Below are positions 1 to 8,750 of a DNA stretch of 64,000 nucleotides, piece by piece. Below the pieces are notes generated by a model. It was not told where the DNA came from, did not search any database, and saw nothing but the letters and a program-made list of their open reading frames with translations. Origin of the DNA: Vallitalea sp. (GTDB lineage: Bacteria; Bacillota; Clostridia; Lachnospirales; Vallitaleaceae); NCBI RefSeq assembly GCF_025211055.1, contig NZ_JAOARO010000086.1, forward strand, positions 1 to 64,000. The letters run 5' to 3'. The translations under genes were made by a program, and so were the position numbers. Each line of letters starts with the position of its first letter. The first letter of the stretch is position 1.

Positions 1-64
1 AAACTAATAAAACAGTAAGCAACAATATTAGTTTTTTGGCAATTAATACTTTATTTTCTATCAT
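1..64 (-). CDS. Start of an unrecognised gene, cut by the left edge
   Basis: Reading the minus strand, an AAGGAG ribosome binding site sits seven bases before an ATG at 64-62. The frame stays open to the window edge and encodes about 21 residues beginning MIENKVLIAKKLILLLTVLL. A lysine pair followed by a leucine-rich run looks like a signal peptide or membrane anchor. The product cannot be named from this fragment. A plausible promoter lies just upstream on the same strand. Confidence 0.55.
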   Translation of the reverse strand, partial: MIENKVLIAKKLILLLTVLLV

Positions 65-85
65 TCTAATTCTCCTTGTTAGTGT

Positions 86-114
86 TCTATATTTTTATAA
101 ATAATAGTTTACAA
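86..114 (-). promoter_or_regulatory. Probable sigma-A promoter of the left-edge gene
   Basis: On the minus strand, TTGTAA (114-109) and TATAGA (91-86) are separated by exactly 17 bases. The -10 lies about 20 bases before the start codon of the gene running off the left edge. Both hexamers are imperfect, so this is a likely but unproven promoter. Confidence 0.4.
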
Positions 115-189
115 CATTTTAAATGTTATGTAAATAATAAAATTATTTAACAATAATATAGTGTGTCAACTAATTAGCATTAACAATAG

Positions 190-735
190 AATGGGATTTC
201 TTCGGGACTGATTCTTCCTAATGAATATTGTTTCGATAAGGATTATTGCCTTTTGGCAACTCGAAGAAGTACGAATGAAATAAAAGCTCATCCAGAAAAA
301 TATAAATATATGCCCCAAAATCAAAAATTCGATTTCCTTCCAGTTGAGAAGTTAAAAGAACTGTATCATATGCGCTGGGGGATTGAAACCTCATTTAGGG
401 AACTAAAGTATGCCTTAGGATTAATAAACCTTCATTCAAAAAAAGTTCAGTTCATCATACAAGAAATTTTTGCTCGCCTAATTATGTACAACTTTTGTGA
501 GCTTATAACTCTTCATACTGTTATAAAACAAAAGAAAGGCACAAAACATTTATATCAGGTGAATTATACAATAGCCATAGCCATCTGCTTGCATTTTTTC
601 AAATGTAGGGGGCATGAGCCCCCTGATGTTGAAGCACTTATTAAAAAGAATATTTTACCTGTCAGGCCTGGACGCAAAGACCCTCGTAAAGTCAAATCCA
701 AGTCTGCAGTAAGCTTCATATATAGAGTAGCATAA
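190..735 (+). pseudogene. IS4-family transposase, C-terminal remnant
   Basis: The frame encodes the C-terminal third of an IS4-type DDE transposase. The family signature Y-(2)-R-(3)-E-(6)-K is complete in YHMRWGIETSFRELK, with its catalytic glutamate. The N-terminal domain and both catalytic aspartates are absent. The frame is open back to about 190, where stops precede it, and no ribosome binding site or convincing start precedes the coding part (the first NTG codon is TTG at 253). A full-length IS4 transposase is roughly 370-480 residues, so this is a decayed insertion that cannot move by itself. No matching terminal inverted repeats were seen. Confidence 0.8.
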
Positions 736-840
736 TTTAATTTAAAGTAAAACTGTTTTGCAGAGAAAAATCACTCTGCTTTATTCGCATGTCTAAAAAT
801 ACAATTTTTTATTTATTAATGTTAAATCGCAATAAGAAAA

Positions 841-875
841 AAGAGTCTTGCACTATTTCATAGTGTAAAACTCTT
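841..875 (-). terminator. Hairpin, terminator-like on the minus strand
   Basis: AAGAGTCTTGCACTAT pairs with ATAGTGTAAAACTCTT across a three-base loop, giving a 16-bp stem with one mismatch and one G-U pair. On the minus strand the hairpin is followed by a run of six T, as in an intrinsic terminator. No intact minus-strand gene ends here, so it may be left from a gene lost when the IS element decayed. Confidence 0.45.
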
Positions 876-1012
876 CCTATACATCTTAACTTAATGACAT
901 TGCCTTATAGGGGCTTGTTTTTACTTTGAGTTATTACAAACTTCTAAAATACTTTTGATATAATATGATATAATATAGAAATCCGAAATCAAAAAATGTG
1001 ATAAAATAGGTA

Positions 1013-1041
1013 TTTACAAGAGTGTTATGACATGATATAAT
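1013..1041 (+). promoter_or_regulatory. Sigma-A promoter of queT
   Basis: TTTACA (1013-1018) and TATAAT (1036-1041) are separated by 17 bases. The expected transcription start near 1048 coincides with the first base of the preQ1 aptamer, so the transcript would begin with the riboswitch. Confidence 0.7.
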
Positions 1042-1047
1042 AATTAG

Positions 1048-1091
1048 CTGTCAGTTCGAAACCATCCTGACACTAAACAAAACTAGGGAGG
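1048..1091 (+). promoter_or_regulatory. preQ1-I riboswitch controlling queT
   Basis: A short stem TGTCAG/CTGACA (1049-1054 with 1067-1072) encloses a 12-base loop that starts TTC. It is followed by the A-rich tail CTAAACAAAACTAGGGAGG (1073-1091). Stem, loop length and tail match the H-type pseudoknot of class I preQ1 aptamers, and the tail is close to that of the Thermoanaerobacter tengcongensis example. The GG-rich end of the tail is also the queT Shine-Dalgarno sequence. Ligand binding would therefore hide the ribosome binding site, and no terminator is needed. Family assignment is by motif; pseudoknot pairing was judged by eye. Confidence 0.78.
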
Positions 1092-1100
1092 AACATAAAA

Positions 1101-1577
1101 ATGAATAGAAGTACAAAGTTTTTGACGAAAGCAGGTTTGATTGCGGCTATTTATATTGTACTCACATTAGCTTTTAGACCAATAAGCTTTGGAGAAGTAC
1201 AAGTTAGGATTGCAGAGGCACTAACAATATTACCATTTTTTACTCCAGCTGCCATTCCTGGATTATTTATAGGATGTTTGCTTGGTAACTTTTTAGGTGG
1301 TGCAATATTATACGATATAATATTTGGAAGTTTGGCATCATTGATATCATCAGTACTAGTATATATGTTAAGACGATATAAATATCTAGTACCTATACCA
1401 CCAATAGTAATCAATGGTATAGTAGTAGGCTTAATCCTTAAGTATGCATATGCAGTACCATTACCATTAATATCACTAATGGTATTTGTTGCAATAGGAC
1501 AGACTATTGCTTGTTATGGTCTTGGATTACCGCTGTTGTTTTTCATACAAAAGAATAATATATTTAAAAATGATTAA
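1101..1577 (+). CDS. queT: QueT, queuosine-precursor ECF transporter S component
   Basis: A 158-residue hydrophobic protein with about five or six predicted membrane segments that fits the QueT family. These S components bind a queuosine precursor such as preQ1 at the membrane and need a shared EcfA/EcfA'/EcfT energy module encoded elsewhere. The start MNRSTKFLTKAG has the lysine-rich entry typical of S components, followed by the conserved segment FRPISFGEVQVRIAEAL. The preQ1 riboswitch directly upstream independently supports the substrate. The gene is monocistronic, with its own promoter and a strong terminator after the stop. The start ATG lies nine bases after GGGAGG, which is part of the riboswitch. 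Confidence 0.9.
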   Translation: MNRSTKFLTKAGLIAAIYIVLTLAFRPISFGEVQVRIAEALTILPFFTPAAIPGLFIGCLLGNFLGGAILYDIIFGSLASLISSVLVYMLRRYKYLVPIPPIVINGIVVGLILKYAYAVPLPLISLMVFVAIGQTIACYGLGLPLLFFIQKNNIFKND

Positions 1578-1654
1578 TGATTAATAAATAGTATTATTAT
1601 ATCTAAAGCTATAGATATAAATTATAATAAGGTATATTTAATTTTAGAAGTCAT

Positions 1655-1679
1655 AAAAAGCGCTATATAGCGCTTTTTT
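1655..1679. terminator. Bidirectional terminator between queT and the M29 peptidase
   Basis: AAAAAGCGCTA and TAGCGCTTTTT form a perfect stem with a two-base centre, A-rich on one side and T-rich on the other. It serves the plus-strand queT and the convergent minus-strand aminopeptidase. Confidence 0.85.
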
Positions 1680-1705
1680 AATGTATAGATCTTTAATTAA
1701 TACGT

Positions 1706-2821
1706 TTACTTAAGATTCTCAGGATTCAAACACTCAAGTTCAGGTAAAACAAACATACCATCTTTTCTAATAAGAACATCATCAAAATATATTTCTCCAC
1801 CACCATATTCTGGAGTTTGAATATATACAAGATCCCAGTGTACAGTAGAACGATTTCCGTTATCAGCATCATCATAAGCATTACCAGGGGTTAGGTGTAT
1901 ACTACCCATAATCTTTTCATCAAACAAAGTTTCTTTCATAGGATGAATCACATAAGGATTAACACCTATAGCGAATTCACCAATATATCTTGCACCTTCA
2001 TCAGTATCAAGAACAGCGTTAATTTTTTCATTATTATTTGCAGTTGCTTTTACAATCTTACCATTCTCAAATTCAAAAATAATATTTTCATATGTATAAC
2101 CAAGATAAACAGCAGGTGTATTATAGCTAATTTTTCCATTGATAGAATTTTTTACAGGTGCTGTGTAGACCTCACCATCAGGTATATTAACTTGACCATC
2201 ACACTTAATAGCTGGTATATCTTTGATAGAGAAAGATAAGTCTGTACCTTCACCAATAATTCTTACTTTGTCAGTACGATTCATAAGTTCAACTAAAGAA
2301 TCCATTGCCTTAGACATCTTAGCATAATCAAGATTACACACATTAAAATAAAAGTCTTCAAAATCTTCTAAGCTTGTATTAGCTCTCTGTGCCATTGCAT
2401 AACTTGGAAAACGTGTAACAACCCAACGAGTATCGGGTACACGAATTTGATGATGAACTGGTCTAAAATGAAACTCTTCATATATCCTTCTGTTTTCAGT
2501 AGGTACATCACTTAATTCATTATTATTATCATCTGAACGAATACCAATAAAACAATCCATTTCTTTCATTATTGTTGCGTCTCTTTTTGCCATAATATCA
2601 ACTTGTTCTTTAGTGCAATGAAGTAATAATTCTCTCTTAATAGATTCGTTTTCAAAATTAACAAATGGTACTCCACCAGCGGCATAAACCTCTTTAATAA
2701 GTTGTCTTGCAAGAGGGTCTGTATTATGACCTATTTGATTGATTAAAACTTTATCTCCTTCTTTAACTTTAACAGCATAATTAACTAGATTTTTAGCTAA
2801 TTTAACAATTCTTTCATCCAT
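1706..2821 (-). CDS. M29-family metallo-aminopeptidase (AmpS/PepS type)
   Basis: A 371-residue cytosolic aminopeptidase of family M29, enzymes that remove N-terminal residues from peptides using two metal ions. The expected ligands are all present with family spacing: E217 in DGEVYTAP, E282 in GEFAIGVNP, H309 and Y316 in SIHLTPGNAY, H328 and D330 in VHWDLV. The start was placed at ATG 2821 because GGAGGAATTATA lies just before it; the longer frame from 2845 would put the ribosome binding site inside the gene. The gene is monocistronic and convergent with queT. It probably has a general role in peptide turnover. Confidence 0.9.
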   Translation of the reverse strand: MDERIVKLAKNLVNYAVKVKEGDKVLINQIGHNTDPLARQLIKEVYAAGGVPFVNFENESIKRELLLHCTKEQVDIMAKRDATIMKEMDCFIGIRSDDNNNELSDVPTENRRIYEEFHFRPVHHQIRVPDTRWVVTRFPSYAMAQRANTSLEDFEDFYFNVCNLDYAKMSKAMDSLVELMNRTDKVRIIGEGTDLSFSIKDIPAIKCDGQVNIPDGEVYTAPVKNSINGKISYNTPAVYLGYTYENIIFEFENGKIVKATANNNEKINAVLDTDEGARYIGEFAIGVNPYVIHPMKETLFDEKIMGSIHLTPGNAYDDADNGNRSTVHWDLVYIQTPEYGGGEIYFDDVLIRKDGMFVLPELECLNPENLK

Positions 2822-3054
2822 TATAATTCCTCCTTTTATATACATGGAAAGTTCTTAGTTAGCATAATATACCAACTAGAACATTATACCTTAAAAAAAA
2901 TAAGACTAAACCTTGCTACGAAAGAAGCATAATAGCCTATTTATTATATATATTATATGTATTATTTTAAAGTATACCACAATCAGGAAAAAAAAATAAG
3001 GTCATATCAACTACAAAAAATTATTAATTTAATTATATAAAAATCTGTTGAATA

Positions 3055-3063
3055 TGGTATAAT
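3055..3063 (+). promoter_or_regulatory. Extended -10 promoter of asnS
   Basis: TGG-TATAAT forms an extended -10 element 37 bases before the asnS start, without a good -35. No T-box leader (stem I with specifier, AGGGTGGNACCGCG motif) is present between this promoter and the gene. Confidence 0.5.
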
Positions 3064-3099
3064 ACCAATTAGAAAAGTGAAAAAGGAAGGAGAACTGTT

Positions 3100-4491
3100 A
3101 TGGAATTTACAACAGTTAAAGAACTATTCAGAAATACTAGTCAGTATGTAGATAAAGAAATCACAGTAGCAGGCTGGATAAGAAGTGTTAGATCATCAAA
3201 AGCATTTGGATTCATTGTTCTTAATGATGGAACATTTTTTGAAAATTTACAAGTTGTTATTAATAGCGAACTAGAAAACTTTGCTGAGGTATCTAAATTA
3301 AATGTAGGATCGGCTATAATTGTAAAAGGTAAATTTATTGAAACTAAAGGCGCAAAACAACCTTTTGAAATACAAGCTATAAGCGTTGAAATAGAAGGAG
3401 CATCCTCACCAGATTATCCATTACAAAAGAAACGTCATACATTTGAATATCTAAGGACAATATCTCACCTTAGACCAAGAACTAACACTTTTTCAGCAGT
3501 ATTTAGAATACGTTCAGTTGTAGCTCAGGCAATACATCGATTCTTCTCAGATAAAGGATTTGTATACGTTCATACTCCAATCCTTACAGGTAGTGACTGT
3601 GAGGGAGCAGGGGAAATGTTCAGAGCTACTACACTTGATTTGAATAACGTTCCAAAGGACGAAGAAGGGCATATAGATATTAAGCAAGATTTCTTCGGAA
3701 AAGAAACTAATCTTACAGTTAGTGGTCAGCTTAATGTTGAGACTTATGCAATGGCATTTAGGAATGTATACACATTCGGTCCAACATTCAGAGCAGAAAA
3801 CTCTAACACTGTAAGACATGCAGCAGAATTTTGGATGATTGAACCAGAGATGGCATTTGCTGATTTGATTGATGATATGGATATAGCAGAAGAAATGATC
3901 AAATACATTATTACTTATGTAAAAGAAAATGCTCCAGAAGAAATGGAATTCTTTAATAAATTTATTGACAAAGGTTTATTAGAAAGACTTGATAATGTAC
4001 TAAACAATAAATTTGAGAGAATCACTTATACTAAAGCCGTTGAGCTTCTGGAAAAAAGCGGAGAGAAATTTGATTATCCTGTAAAATGGGGAGCCGATCT
4101 TCAAACAGAGCATGAAAGATATATAACTGAAAAAGTATTCAAAAAACCTGTATTCGTCATCGACTATCCAAAAGAAATAAAAGCTTTCTATATGAAGTTG
4201 AATGAAGATAATAAAACAGTTGCAGCTATGGATCTATTAGTTCCTGGTGTTGGTGAAATTATTGGTGGCAGTCAAAGAGAAGAAGACCACGATAAACTAA
4301 TATCCAAGATGAAAGAATCAGGATTAAAAGAAGAAGACTATTGGTGGTATCTTGATATAAGAAAATACGGCGGATGTAACCACGCTGGATTCGGATTAGG
4401 ATTTGAACGTATGATTATGTATATAACAGGCATGAGTAACATAAGAGACGTAATACCATTCCCTAGAACAGTAAATAATTGTGACATCTAA
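3100..4491 (+). CDS. asnS: Asparaginyl-tRNA synthetase
   Basis: A 463-residue class IIb aminoacyl-tRNA synthetase that charges tRNA-Asn with asparagine. An N-terminal OB-fold anticodon-binding domain (about residues 1-120, [19 protein letters not shown]) is followed by the class II core. Motif 2 ([22 protein letters not shown]) and motif 3 ([19 protein letters not shown]) are both complete. AsnS-like features such as [24 protein letters not shown] favour AsnRS over AspRS. Length is normal. The start follows AAGGAAGGAG. The gene is alone between its promoter and terminator. Confidence 0.96.
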   Translation: MEFTTVKELFRNTSQYVDKEITVAGWIRSVRSSKAFGFIVLNDGTFFENLQVVINSELENFAEVSKLNVGSAIIVKGKFIETKGAKQPFEIQAISVEIEGASSPDYPLQKKRHTFEYLRTISHLRPRTNTFSAVFRIRSVVAQAIHRFFSDKGFVYVHTPILTGSDCEGAGEMFRATTLDLNNVPKDEEGHIDIKQDFFGKETNLTVSGQLNVETYAMAFRNVYTFGPTFRAENSNTVRHAAEFWMIEPEMAFADLIDDMDIAEEMIKYIITYVKENAPEEMEFFNKFIDKGLLERLDNVLNNKFERITYTKAVELLEKSGEKFDYPVKWGADLQTEHERYITEKVFKKPVFVIDYPKEIKAFYMKLNEDNKTVAAMDLLVPGVGEIIGGSQREEDHDKLISKMKESGLKEEDYWWYLDIRKYGGCNHAGFGLGFERMIMYITGMSNIRDVIPFPRTVNNCDI

Positions 4492-4522
4492 AATAGTCTG
4501 CTAAGACTACCGTATATATAAT

Positions 4523-4557
4523 AAAACTCGTTTTTCTAATGGAATTACGGGTTTTTT
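4523..4557 (+). terminator. Terminator after asnS
   Basis: AAAACTCGT pairs with ACGGGTTTT (one G-U pair) around a 15-base loop and is followed by T residues, 30 bases after the asnS stop. Confidence 0.7.
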
Positions 4558-4624
4558 ATTGAAATTTTTTCATATAATTATTGTAAATTAAAGTAAATTT
4601 GGCGATAATTATAATGAAACTTAC

Positions 4625-4653
4625 TTGTTTTATAGAAAAACAAACTATATAAT
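4625..4653 (+). promoter_or_regulatory. Probable promoter of the 4.7-kb orphan gene
   Basis: TTGTTT (4625-4630) and TATAAT (4648-4653) are spaced by 17 bases, 45 bases before the AGGAGG ribosome binding site. Confidence 0.6.
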
Positions 4654-4709
4654 ATACTAGTATCCAAATAAGAGTATCTATAATACGAATAATTATTAGG
4701 AGGTTAACT

Positions 4710-4754
4710 TTGTTAGAAAAACAAAGTAATGATAACAATGGGAAAAAACACTAA
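4710..4754 (+). CDS. Possible 14-codon leader ORF
   Basis: The consensus ribosome binding site AGGAGG (4698-4703) is spaced six bases from TTG 4710. That codon opens a 14-codon frame, MLEKQSNDNNGKKH, ending TAA 4752-4754. It overlaps the start of the 611-residue gene, whose own ATG (4729) is 25 bases from that site. Either this is a coupled leader, or an indel in the A-rich stretch separates a true TTG start from the main frame. Confidence 0.25.
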   Translation: MLEKQSNDNNGKKH

Positions 4755-6564
4755 AGATTTGAAGGATACCAAGACTATAGATAAGAAAACAATATACAAA
4801 AGAGTTCTTAAGATTGGACTGGGGTTTCTAACACTTATCGTATTATTTATAGGATTTCTACTAATATATTTGCATAATTCGTCGTTTACAGTTGCTTTTA
4901 ATCAAATAGAATTCGGTGGATATTTCAATGATAAAGAATTAGGAAAGATTATTGAGATAAAAGAAAATAATGTATCTATAGAGATACCAATAGACGTTAT
5001 AACTACATCTTTTAATCATAAGATTGATGAGATGAAAATACAAAACGGTTACATTATTAATAATGGCTTCATTGATACTAATGAAAGTAAAGCATATATC
5101 AATACTACTATACATGGAGTAAACATACCAATATCCACGGATGTAACACTAGAGATCAATGATAGAGAGATACAAATTAATTTTACTAACATGAAACTAA
5201 GAAACAAGAACTTCTTATCATTACCTAAATCCATAGAAGAATCTATAAAGGATAAGTTGATTAAGAATAAAGAGATATTAAATATAAGCTTAGATGACTA
5301 TAATATACCAGACATAGCAACTATCCATAGTATCAATATGGAGTCAGACAAAGTAGTTATTGGTTTAGTCATTAATGAAGCTAGAACAAAACAAATACTA
5401 GTAGACATTGCTAAGTTTAAAAGTGAAGAACTCTATGGTATATATAAAAATAATGGTGACAATACTCTAGAAAAAGTTTTAGATATTATTGATAAAGAAA
5501 TAATATCCAACAAAGATATAGAAATGATACTGACAGATATACTCATAGGAAATGAAAAGCTAATAAAAAATATATTAATACTGACAGATGAGAGTAAAAT
5601 TGATTACGTTCTTAATGATTATGGAAAATATATTACTCATTATAGTAAAAAAGATATAACAAATGAGAAAAACAAGCTTATTCTAGGGAAAATTAAAAAT
5701 TATTGTACCTTATTACTTGAGCAAGTAGAAGAATTACCCCAAAAGAAGTACGTAGTATACCTAAATAATCCTTATGACATAGACAGAGATGTATCTGTTT
5801 TTATAAAAGATATAATCGTTAAATATAATCTTGATATACCAGAAGATGTATATGACAAGATGAATTTTTTATATAATTATATAGATAAAAATTATATGAT
5901 TGCATATAAAATAGATAATAAAAAATATGCAGTGGTTGATAAAATGAATTATGACTTTATTGATAAAAAAGATTATTTAGCTTATCAATTTGAGAAACCA
6001 CTAGAGACAAAAGTATTTTATGATGAAGATATTGAAAAGAGTATAAAGGAATATTTTGCTTCAGAGGTATTTATAAGATATATGAATACTGATGGTAGAT
6101 ATGCTTTTGCAATAGCCTCAGATTCTAATAATTATCAAAGCTATGAGAGATTTGCTCTAGAAAAGAACGATACATGGAAGATTATAGATACAGGTATTGA
6201 TGATTTATATACTTTTAGTATTAATCATCCTGGATTTAATATAAGAGCTATAACTGATGATTTTATTGAAGATAATATATATAGTCTATCAGAAAAAGAT
6301 ATAAATGCTGTATTGGACCAATTGGAATATAGAGATATAATACCTGACAGAAAAGAAATAGGTATAAAATATTGTTCTTATGATGGTAAATACATTTCTA
6401 TAAAATTGACTAATGATGAAGAATACGTATTTTCAATAAAATATTCTTATTTGGATAAGGTCTATAAAAAAGAAGTAGCAATAAATAAATGGAGAAATAT
6501 ATCTCCACTTATATTATTACAAGATAAAAATAATGACAAAAATGATGCAAAAACTAATCAATAG
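4729..6564 (+). CDS. Unrecognised membrane-anchored extracellular protein
   Basis: A protein of about 611 residues with a lysine-rich cytoplasmic start and one strong transmembrane helix at about residues 29-50 (LKIGLGFLTLIVLFIGFLLIYL). The remaining ~560 residues are hydrophilic, rich in Ile, Asn, Asp, Lys and Tyr, and presumably outside the cell. I recognise no catalytic motif or known domain. The residues after the helix (about 55-210), alternating hydrophobic and polar, suggest beta-rich folds. The start is uncertain: ATG 4729 and ATG 4738 both lack a close ribosome binding site, while AGGAGG is placed for an out-of-frame TTG. Next gene mscS follows after 42 bases and could be cotranscribed. 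Confidence 0.7.
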   Translation: MITMGKNTKDLKDTKTIDKKTIYKRVLKIGLGFLTLIVLFIGFLLIYLHNSSFTVAFNQIEFGGYFNDKELGKIIEIKENNVSIEIPIDVITTSFNHKIDEMKIQNGYIINNGFIDTNESKAYINTTIHGVNIPISTDVTLEINDREIQINFTNMKLRNKNFLSLPKSIEESIKDKLIKNKEILNISLDDYNIPDIATIHSINMESDKVVIGLVINEARTKQILVDIAKFKSEELYGIYKNNGDNTLEKVLDIIDKEIISNKDIEMILTDILIGNEKLIKNILILTDESKIDYVLNDYGKYITHYSKKDITNEKNKLILGKIKNYCTLLLEQVEELPQKKYVVYLNNPYDIDRDVSVFIKDIIVKYNLDIPEDVYDKMNFLYNYIDKNYMIAYKIDNKKYAVVDKMNYDFIDKKDYLAYQFEKPLETKVFYDEDIEKSIKEYFASEVFIRYMNTDGRYAFAIASDSNNYQSYERFALEKNDTWKIIDTGIDDLYTFSINHPGFNIRAITDDFIEDNIYSLSEKDINAVLDQLEYRDIIPDRKEIGIKYCSYDGKYISIKLTNDEEYVFSIKYSYLDKVYKKEVAINKWRNISPLILLQDKNNDKNDAKTNQ

Positions 6565-6606
6565 ATAATTTATGGATTAGTAAGTTACTAAAGAAAGGAA
6601 GACATT

Positions 6607-7458
6607 ATGGAAACAGTTATGAAGCAGTTAGACAATATCAAATTTAAAGCGCTGGAAATATTGACAGCATATGGTTTTAAAATCTTAATGAGTTTAGTTA
6701 TCTTAATCGTAGGATTAAAAGTTATTAAATATCTAGTTAAGCTAATTGAGAAGTTCTTGAACAAATCAAAAGTAGATATATCATTATCTAAATTCTTGTT
6801 ATCAGCAACAAGATTAATATTGAAGATATTACTTGGTATCATCATAATGGAAAATCTAGCTATTCCAACAACCTCGCTTATAGCAGTTATTGGAGCAACT
6901 GGTATTGGTGTTGGTATGGCTTTACAAGGAAGTCTTGCTAACCTTACAGGAGGAATCTTAATATTATTATTGAGACCATTCAAAGTAGGAGATTTCATTG
7001 AAGAAAAAGCATTTGGACATGAGGGTATAGTAGAAGATATTCAAGTGTTCTATACAACGCTTAGAACAAGAGACAATAAAGTGATAACTGTACCTAATGG
7101 AAGTTTATCCAACAGCAGTATTATAAATCATTCAACAATGGATATTAGAAGGGTTGATTTAACTTTTGGGGTAGCTTATGAAGAGGACACTTTTGCTGTT
7201 AAAAGGGCAATAAAAGAAGTTATTGAGAAACATGCTCTCATACTTAAGGATAGAGAACCATACATTAATATTAGTGAACATGGGGATAGCTCAGTTAATT
7301 TTGCTGTTTTGGTATGGTGTAAAACAAAAGATTATTTACAGGTGAAGTTTGACCTAATAGAACAGATTAAGATTAAGTTTGATGAAGAAAATATTTCAAT
7401 CCCTTATCCTCATATGGATGTAAACATTGTTAATAATGAAGGTAAGATTGCCAAGTAA
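6607..7458 (+). CDS. Small-conductance mechanosensitive channel, MscS family
   Basis: A 283-residue MscS-type channel, which opens on membrane tension to release solutes during osmotic downshock. Three membrane helices lie in the first ~125 residues. The pore helix is the typical glycine/alanine-rich GATGIGVGMALQGSLANLTGG, followed by the hinge and RPFKVGDFIE. The beta domain (GIVEDIQVFYTTLRTRDNKVITVPNG) and the C-terminal alpha/beta domain complete the small YkuT-like architecture. The start has AAAGGAAG upstream. A water-relation role for the neighbouring orphan protein cannot be inferred. Confidence 0.92.
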   Translation: METVMKQLDNIKFKALEILTAYGFKILMSLVILIVGLKVIKYLVKLIEKFLNKSKVDISLSKFLLSATRLILKILLGIIIMENLAIPTTSLIAVIGATGIGVGMALQGSLANLTGGILILLLRPFKVGDFIEEKAFGHEGIVEDIQVFYTTLRTRDNKVITVPNGSLSNSSIINHSTMDIRRVDLTFGVAYEEDTFAVKRAIKEVIEKHALILKDREPYINISEHGDSSVNFAVLVWCKTKDYLQVKFDLIEQIKIKFDEENISIPYPHMDVNIVNNEGKIAK

Positions 7459-7522
7459 AGAGAATTGTATTAAGAATATAGATTCACTAATATGAAATAT
7501 ATTTTCAAGAGGAGATGTTTAG

Positions 7523-8548
7523 ATGGAAAAGTACAAAGATTATATTCTTGATTTTCTAAAAAAAATACTAGAAACAGAAAGTCCCAGTGGATTTTGCCAA
7601 AACATCATGAAACTCATAAAAGAAGAAGCTAATGACATGGGCTATGACATGGAATTTACTAACAAAGGCTGTGGAGTCATAAGAATTGAAGGTAAAAATA
7701 AAGAGGTTCTAGGATTATCAGCTCACGTTGATACTTTAGGAGCTATGGTAAGATCCATTAAATCTAATGGAACAATTAGGTTCACTAGTATAGGCGGATA
7801 TCTTATGAACAGTATAGAAGGCGAATACTGTAAGATATTCACAAGAGACGATAAAGAATATGATGGTACCATACTAACTACAAAACCTTCAGTTCACGTA
7901 TTTTCTGACGCATCAGAGCATAAAAGAATAGAAGAAAATATGGAAGTAAGAATAGATGAGAGTGTATCATCTAAAGAAGATGTAGAAGAACTAGGAATAG
8001 AAGTAGGTAACTTCATTGCTTTTGACCCTAGAGTTAGGATAACAAAAAGTGGTTATATAAAATCTAGACATCTAGATGATAAAGCAGGGATAGCTACTAT
8101 TTTTGCTTTGATGAAATACATAAAAGATAATAATATAATACCTGATAACACAATAAAAATATTTATATCTACATATGAAGAAGTAGGACATGGTTCTTCT
8201 TATATTCCGCAAGATATAACAGAGATGATTGCAATAGATATGGGTGCTATGGGGGATGACCTTTGCTGTACTGAACATGATGTATCTATCTGTGTAAAAG
8301 ATTCATCAGGGCCTTATGACTATAATATGGTTAATGAATTAGTAAGCATTGCAAAAGATAAAGAGATTGGATATGCATTAGATGTTTACCCTAACTATGG
8401 TTCAGATGCATCTGCTGCACTGCGTGCAGGAAACAACATTAGAGGAGCACTTATTGGACCAGGGGTACATGCATCTCATGGTATGGAAAGAACTCATATA
8501 GAGGGCATTCTCAATACCTTAAAGCTATTATTGGGGTATATTAATTAA
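7523..8548 (+). CDS. M42-family metallopeptidase
   Basis: A 341-residue M42 peptidase (glutamyl aminopeptidase/FrvX group), a cytosolic enzyme with two metal ions that usually forms dodecameric tetrahedra. Visible ligands and catalytic residues are the histidine and aspartate of LSAHVDTLGAMV, the aspartate of SRHLDDKAGIA, the catalytic glutamate pair of STYEEVGHGSS, the aspartate of AIDMGAMG, and the final histidine in GPGVHASHGMERTH. Length is normal. AGAGGAG precedes the ATG. The gene is probably monocistronic and ends before a strong shared terminator. Confidence 0.9.
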   Translation: MEKYKDYILDFLKKILETESPSGFCQNIMKLIKEEANDMGYDMEFTNKGCGVIRIEGKNKEVLGLSAHVDTLGAMVRSIKSNGTIRFTSIGGYLMNSIEGEYCKIFTRDDKEYDGTILTTKPSVHVFSDASEHKRIEENMEVRIDESVSSKEDVEELGIEVGNFIAFDPRVRITKSGYIKSRHLDDKAGIATIFALMKYIKDNNIIPDNTIKIFISTYEEVGHGSSYIPQDITEMIAIDMGAMGDDLCCTEHDVSICVKDSSGPYDYNMVNELVSIAKDKEIGYALDVYPNYGSDASAALRAGNNIRGALIGPGVHASHGMERTHIEGILNTLKLLLGYIN

Positions 8549-8698
8549 ATATTATTATAAAGGTTAATTATGGAGTTTGGAATTTAAGTCAATATTGTTA
8601 TATGTAGTATATTTTGCAATAGTATAATTTGTATACTATTTAATTACAAAGTATTTGCTTTTTATTAATATTATGATTAGACGTTATATATACAGATA

Positions 8699-8738
8699 AA
8701 AGCAAAAACCTCAGGAATTAACCTGAGGTTTTTGCTTT
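8699..8738. terminator. Bidirectional terminator, M42 peptidase / GntR regulator
   Basis: A perfect 17-bp stem, AAAGCAAAAACCTCAGG with its complement, encloses a six-base loop AATTAA. It separates the convergent M42 peptidase and GntR genes. Confidence 0.9.
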
Positions 8739-8750
8739 ACCTACCGTTGA

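Larger units (their letters stand above)
736..1100. other. Intergenic region between IS4 remnant and queT
   Basis: No gene is visible on either strand. The stretch holds a 16-bp hairpin at 841-875 and, toward queT, a promoter and a preQ1-type aptamer listed separately. The middle (880-1000) is AT-rich with overlapping TATAAT-like strings and nothing else recognisable. Confidence 0.7.

Noticed and set aside
2846-3099. T-box leader for asnS
   Set aside because: No stem I, no T-box core motif and no antiterminator/terminator pair between the promoter and asnS.
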